The notes beneath the pieces were generated by a model. The model searched no databases, was not told the DNA's origin, and saw nothing but the letters and a program-made list of their open reading frames with translations. From contig JAHREC010000007.1 in assembly GCA_020081605.1 (NCBI GenBank), positions 992,001 to 1,056,000 of the forward strand: a stretch of 64,000 nucleotides of DNA. Reading direction: 5' to 3'. Positions 59,960-64,000 of this stretch are shown in pieces (the stretch's first letter is position 1; every line of letters starts with the position of its first letter). Origin of the DNA: Albifimbria verrucaria (Eukaryota; Ascomycota; Sordariomycetes; Hypocreales; Stachybotryaceae). Made by a program: the position numbers and the translations under genes.

Positions 59960-60517
59960 GACCTTCGGCCTGCAGGACTGGCCAAACTCATTTAAACAAA
60001 GCGAAAAATAGTAGTCATGCCAAATAAACTGTTCGAAAGCAATACCAAGTTCACATCTCAACCTGATCCATACCAATTGGAAACATCACTATTGGAGACA
60101 TCACGATTCTTCATGTAGCAGATTGCTCTCATAATAATCATTGTTGATAAAGCCCTATCGAGCCATCCTCGTCCTTCACTATCCACCTTTTTTGTCATTA
60201 GACCTTATTTTTTCGTCGTAAATGCCATGTCTTCGTCTTTTGATCATACAGAAAAAATCCGTCAACGCGAAGGGGGTATATGCAGAAATTCACCAGAGCC
60301 AAACACGTCCCGAAGCGCCTATTTGCTCTGAGGTCCCCTACCGGCTCCTTTGCAACCAGAAATGACAGAAGAAAATTTCTTGATAAACGCCGTTTTGCCT
60401 GCTGTGGAAATAAAATAAAAAAACATGATTGGGGTTTTTATGCCAGTTCTTTTGGTGTCCTTGAGGAAGGACTAGTGTCTCACTCCTGAGGAGTGTTGAA
60501 TGGTGGTTGTGGCCATG
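59960..60517. other. Convergent 3' spacer
   Basis: Between the MYND and DUF3602 genes. A short frame at 60280-60489 is unsupported. Nothing recognised. Confidence 0.4.
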
Positions 60518-60951
60518 TCATGACCGGTGGATGATGTTGGAGACGGCACGTGCCCACATCTTGGACTTTGTGGTCATGGAGCTCGTCTCGCTGAACGAGT
60601 CGTCCTCGGTCGTCGTGGTGGAGCCCTCGCTGGCGTCGCTCTTCTTGCGACGGTAGACGTTGCCCCAGCCGCCAATGCCCGTGTAGCCAACGGGGCGGCG
60701 TCGCGGGCAGCAGCGCGGCGGAAGTCGTCGTCCAGGGACAGCGCGGGCCGCTCACTGCCGGAGCGGATGTTTCCAGCGCCACCAATACCGCTGAAGAAGC
60801 GCTGCGGCGTCGTGGTGGACTGTGAGGAGGAGACGGCGGAGCGGACGATGGTGGGTGCGGCAGGGAAAGTGTTACCCATGCCGCCACGGCCGGAGCGCAT
60901 GTAGGTGGTAGTGGATGGGGAGGACTCGGTGATGATGTAGTTTCCAGTCAT
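60518..60951 (-). CDS. DUF3602 small glycine-motif protein
   Basis: Small polar protein with three copies of the DUF3602 motif G-x-GG-x-GN: GRGGMGNTF near residue 21, GIGGAGNIR near 55 and GIGGWGNVY near 95. Ser/Thr-rich stretches follow (SEGSTTTTEDDSFSETSSM) and the end is NIIHRS. One C is missing at plus-strand GGGG 60693-60696. With it the protein is 144 residues, intronless. The third motif and the end are only in frame after this correction, which supports it. The family is abundant in moulds; its function is not established. Confidence 0.85.
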
Positions 60952-63531
60952 GGTTACTGATTTATGTGTAGATGAGAGAGGGAGAGGGCTGGAGGTATTG
61001 TGGTTCTAAGTGGTGGTGATGACGACCGCCTGACTTATAAACTTCGAGGAGTGTTGGAATAAACAATAGCTCTAGGCTTAAGCTGCAGATCTAGGCTCTT
61101 CAATGGAGAAGGCAGAAAGGGACAATGTTCGTCTTTAGTTGAATCTGGGTATACAGAGGGAATAGGAGCTGGGTGGAGAGGCAGGTCTAATATACCTTCA
61201 GGCGCACGAGTTGCTTGTACGTAGTCTTTACGTCTAAGCTTCTTGTCATGCCATGCCCTGCCGTGTCACCAGACACAAAAAGGTGTGTCCGTCGCAGCAG
61301 TAGCTCTTCTCGGCGTTTCTCCTACTGCTCTTCATCATCCTCCACGGGAGCTTGTTTAGTTTGCTTGGGCCGCCCCCTGATTCCGGTCCAGCCATTGGCG
61401 GGAATGCAACCACATGTCTCGTCCTTGTGGCTCTGTCTCTTACTCTTACGCTGCTTTGTCGATAGTCTGGAACCACGCCCCCTCCCCAGCTTGCCCAGGA
61501 ATAGCCATTACGGCTGATGCAGATTGGAGACGGCACGCGAAACAGCAGCGGGAAACCCGACGATGAGCCAGGTGGAGAAACAGCCTTGGGAAATTGAAAT
61601 TGAGGGCGTGGGACGAGCAAGGCAAGGTTTTTGGAGCTTGTTAGCTGGAAACATGGGGAAATGATGCAGGGCCCGACATTGTCCATTCAGCGACGATGCT
61701 GTTACGAAATGGCCCCGTCACGAGGACACATGACGGCGCAGCGTTCCTGGATGGCGACTTTCCCGTTAGCTAACTCTTACCCCATAGAAAAGCCTTAGCG
61801 AGCGGCTAGTGGTGGGAAGACGGACGGTGTGAGCAGGGAGGGGCGTGCGCGAGAGCCGTGTTATTTCCTATTCCTGTCTATTGCCTGGTGTTCTGCGAGT
61901 TTCTATTGTTCCACCGTGAAGAAGATTTTTTTTTCTCTGCTGGTCAGCAGACGCAGTGCTGTTTTTTTTTTGTTGCCAGGGTCAAGAGCCTGGGCTTTGG
62001 CCCCAACCATGGCGAATGCATCCTGGGGATGATCCAATAACCCCTGAAACGGTGGTGATGGTTTGTTGCTGGAGCACGTTTTTTGCGTCGTTGGTGGTGA
62101 GAATAAGCACATCATCATCCTCACTCATCACACTTACCGGAAATGCACAGCACTGCGCGCCCGAGATTGATGTCTTCCTTCTCCTTCACCGCTATATAAA
62201 AATAAAAAAATGTACATCAATGGTTTCCCGTAGAATCCGGTTGGCTGGCGGCGTTGAGTTGCATCGGAGATAGAAGCTCTACGGACAGGAGTTTCAAAAC
62301 CCACAACCTATGCACTCTGTCTCAAATGACATCTTCGAGTAATGTCCTCCCCTGGCTGAACCAATGCTTCAGACCACGAGACCGTCCAGAACGGACCGCG
62401 CCATGCTCCGCTGGGCCTATGGCTTTGCTTCCCTTTTGCATTGCCCTGTCTTGGCCCCGAGGGAGCAGACAACCGGCCAAGTCCGCGCTGGAAACGGTCT
62501 GCGTGACCAGACAGAAATTTTTTCTACGCCTGCCAAGACCCAATTTCAATGCTTTACGTCGAGACCAAGGCCCGCCTCTAACACCCCCGCACGACGCTAG
62601 GCGTTTAGTCAAAGTCTGGGGTGGAGAGCACGGGAGCCGTGGGCTAGGGGAGGTCCCTGCTGTCTTTGTCGAAGCGATCCTCATCCCTCTTGGTTCTTCG
62701 TGTCGTCACCGTGAGGAAGAGGGCCACCTCTGTGTTGTTGGCTGTGGCAAGAGAGTTTCCAGTTGTTGTGCCTGCAGAGTGTTGGGGATGCGTCTGGATG
62801 GTCAGCAACTCTGACTCTTCCTAACCAGATATGATTCAGTGTCTGTATCCAACGCCCATGATGACTGTGCCCCCTAAAACTGTCTTGAACAGATCTGTAA
62901 GCTTGTATGCAGCGTTATCTCTCCAGCGGGAAGCCAAGCGTGTGGTGGGAAACGTACATGTTCGTAACTACTGCGAGTTGAGGTTCACAAAATATCAACA
63001 GCACCAGTCTCAAACATTCACAAATGACTATGCAAAAACCCCCAAGACACCCCTCGATCGAAGCCCACACATAGATCTCCAATCCCACTCAACCTCGTGC
63101 CAAAAAGCAACAACCCCAAGGCACCGCCCAAACTCCCGGGACCAGTTCGACGATAAGCCTCGTGAACCTGCAGGGTTCTAGTATGCCGGACCGTCCCGCT
63201 GGGCCCTTCTTTTCTTCTTCCTCGCCCTCTCCAGTGGCCGGTTCCTTATCATGATCTGCTGTTGCGGGCGTCCTAACGGGTGTTTGCGGGCGTTGAGATG
63301 CACGAAATGCGTCATGGGGGAGGAGGGGTGTGTGTCTGCGTCTCTGTGCGCGCTGTGAATGAGGTGAGCATCCTTGCATTCGATGAGTTGAATGTATGTC
63401 ATTAGATAAGCTTCAATTTTACTTTTATCATTTTCCGATGGCTTGTCTCTCACTTGACAACGTTCCATTTGAAACAATGATTCGGGCATTTCCGTTTCTT
63501 GAACTGGGCTTATCTATCCATGCCCACCTCT
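60952..63531. other. Gene-poor spacer of about 2.6 kb
   Basis: No gene recognised. Open frames at 61246-61686, 62254-62814 and 62322-62684 overlap on opposite strands and have no domain. Poly-T tracts occur near 61927 and 61962. The promoter of the DUF3602 gene lies in the first few hundred bases. Confidence 0.4.
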
Positions 63532-64000
63532 TCAGACAAGGTTGAGTGTCTTGTAGCACGCCTCATCTTTCCACAATCTCGTCTCTAGCTTGCTCAGGTC
63601 GCCCATGGACCCGACTCTTCTCATTGTCAAACCTCGGTCATCCCCATAGGGGCCAAGATCAACCCAAACCCGGAGTTAGGAAATGTAGGATCTTCATCAC
63701 TGGGCATCTTAAGTACAAGCAGGTGTATATCCCATTCACGCCATTGGCCGGACCGCAGAGCTTCGATGTTGTCAAACCAAGCTATCTCATCAACGGTGGA
63801 GTATGTGCTGCATAAGCGAGGCTCAAGGTAGCTCATCTCATTGTCGTCTGATGGATCATACCGGTCGCTCGGCTTCAAGCGGGTTACAGGTCCATGGATA
63901 CGGATCCACGCATCCTTGACCTCCCCAAACGGATTCTCCTTGTTTTTAATTCGACACTCCATGATTCGACTCTGGCAACGCACTTCGTCTTGCTCGGAAT
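63532..64000 (-). CDS. HET-domain-type protein, C-terminus only
   Basis: The frame is open to the right edge of the window, so the N-terminal HET (heterokaryon incompatibility) domain, if present, lies outside. The visible 155 residues match the tail of HET proteins: KENPFGEVKDAWIRIHGPVTRL, a middle region, then GFGLILAPMG and MRRVGSMGDLSKLETRLW before the stop at 63532-63534. One T is missing at plus-strand AAA 63629-63631; otherwise the frame would stop early at 63627. The call rests on the C-terminal pattern only. Confidence 0.62.

Noticed and set aside
60527..60904. Plus-strand 125-codon frame
   Set aside because: Antisense to the DUF3602 gene; low-complexity Ala/Gly/Arg translation.
1..64000. 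Treating the frame-broken genes as pseudogenes
   Set aside because: Losses are almost all single bases in homopolymers, lie in conserved housekeeping genes too, and are not accompanied by clear nonsense substitutions.
1..64000. Transposons, RIP-mutated repeats, CRISPR arrays or bacterial operons
   Set aside because: I found no transposase or reverse transcriptase motifs, no long terminal or inverted repeats, no spaced repeat arrays, and the genes are spliced nuclear fungal genes. RIP would need computed dinucleotide indices, which I cannot run.

Overview
This is fungal nuclear DNA, almost certainly from a filamentous ascomycete (Pezizomycotina). Most genes carry short GT-AG introns of about 45-120 bases with CTNAN-type branch sites. 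There are three eukaryotic tRNA genes. The gene families are typical of moulds: STAND/NLR proteins, a HET-type protein, WSC and GH76 wall enzymes, bZIP-DUF3425, DUF6594, an ERV41-like cargo receptor and berberine-bridge-like FAD oxidases. I cannot name the genus.

Layout. 0-2.6 kb: divergent urease accessory genes ureF and ureG. 4.8-7.6 kb: secreted GH3 beta-xylosidase with an N-terminal WSC domain. 7.9-11.2 kb: an NLR with PNP_UDP, NB-ARC and eight TPR units. 12.3-13.5 kb: seven-helix membrane protein. 14.0-17.6 kb: ankyrin protein with a STAND-type N-terminus. 18.0-21.8 kb: Cys-containing surface protein and a secreted FAD oxidase. 24.9-28.4 kb: three secreted Cys-containing proteins of unknown function, then tRNA-Asp. 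29.6-38.3 kb: two short-chain dehydrogenases, tRNA-Glu and a hexose transporter. 39.1-42.8 kb: bZIP-DUF3425 factor, DUF6594 membrane protein and a small SH3-like protein. 42.8-51.0 kb: a caspase-like/pseudokinase fusion, a divergently transcribed protein kinase and a NACHT NLR. 51.4-61.0 kb: more GC-rich, housekeeping-like (ERV41, tRNA-Val, PAF-acetylhydrolase-like lipase, GH76, MYND protein, DUF3602). 63.5 kb to the end: C-terminus of a HET-like protein.

The main biological interest is immunity-like or cell-death machinery. Two NLRs, an ankyrin/STAND relative, a HET-like protein and a caspase-pseudokinase/kinase/NLR neighbourhood share one 64 kb window. The caspase-pseudokinase gene and the kinase gene share a 305-base promoter, and the NLR lies directly downstream of the kinase.

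The main technical point is that about 33 coding frames are interrupted by a missing base, nearly always in a run of identical bases. Only one extra base was seen. In most genes, adding the missing bases makes the exon lengths sum to a multiple of three. This pattern, which also affects an ERV41-like housekeeping gene, looks like homopolymer under-calling in the assembly rather than gene decay. I therefore call these loci as genes and record each break.
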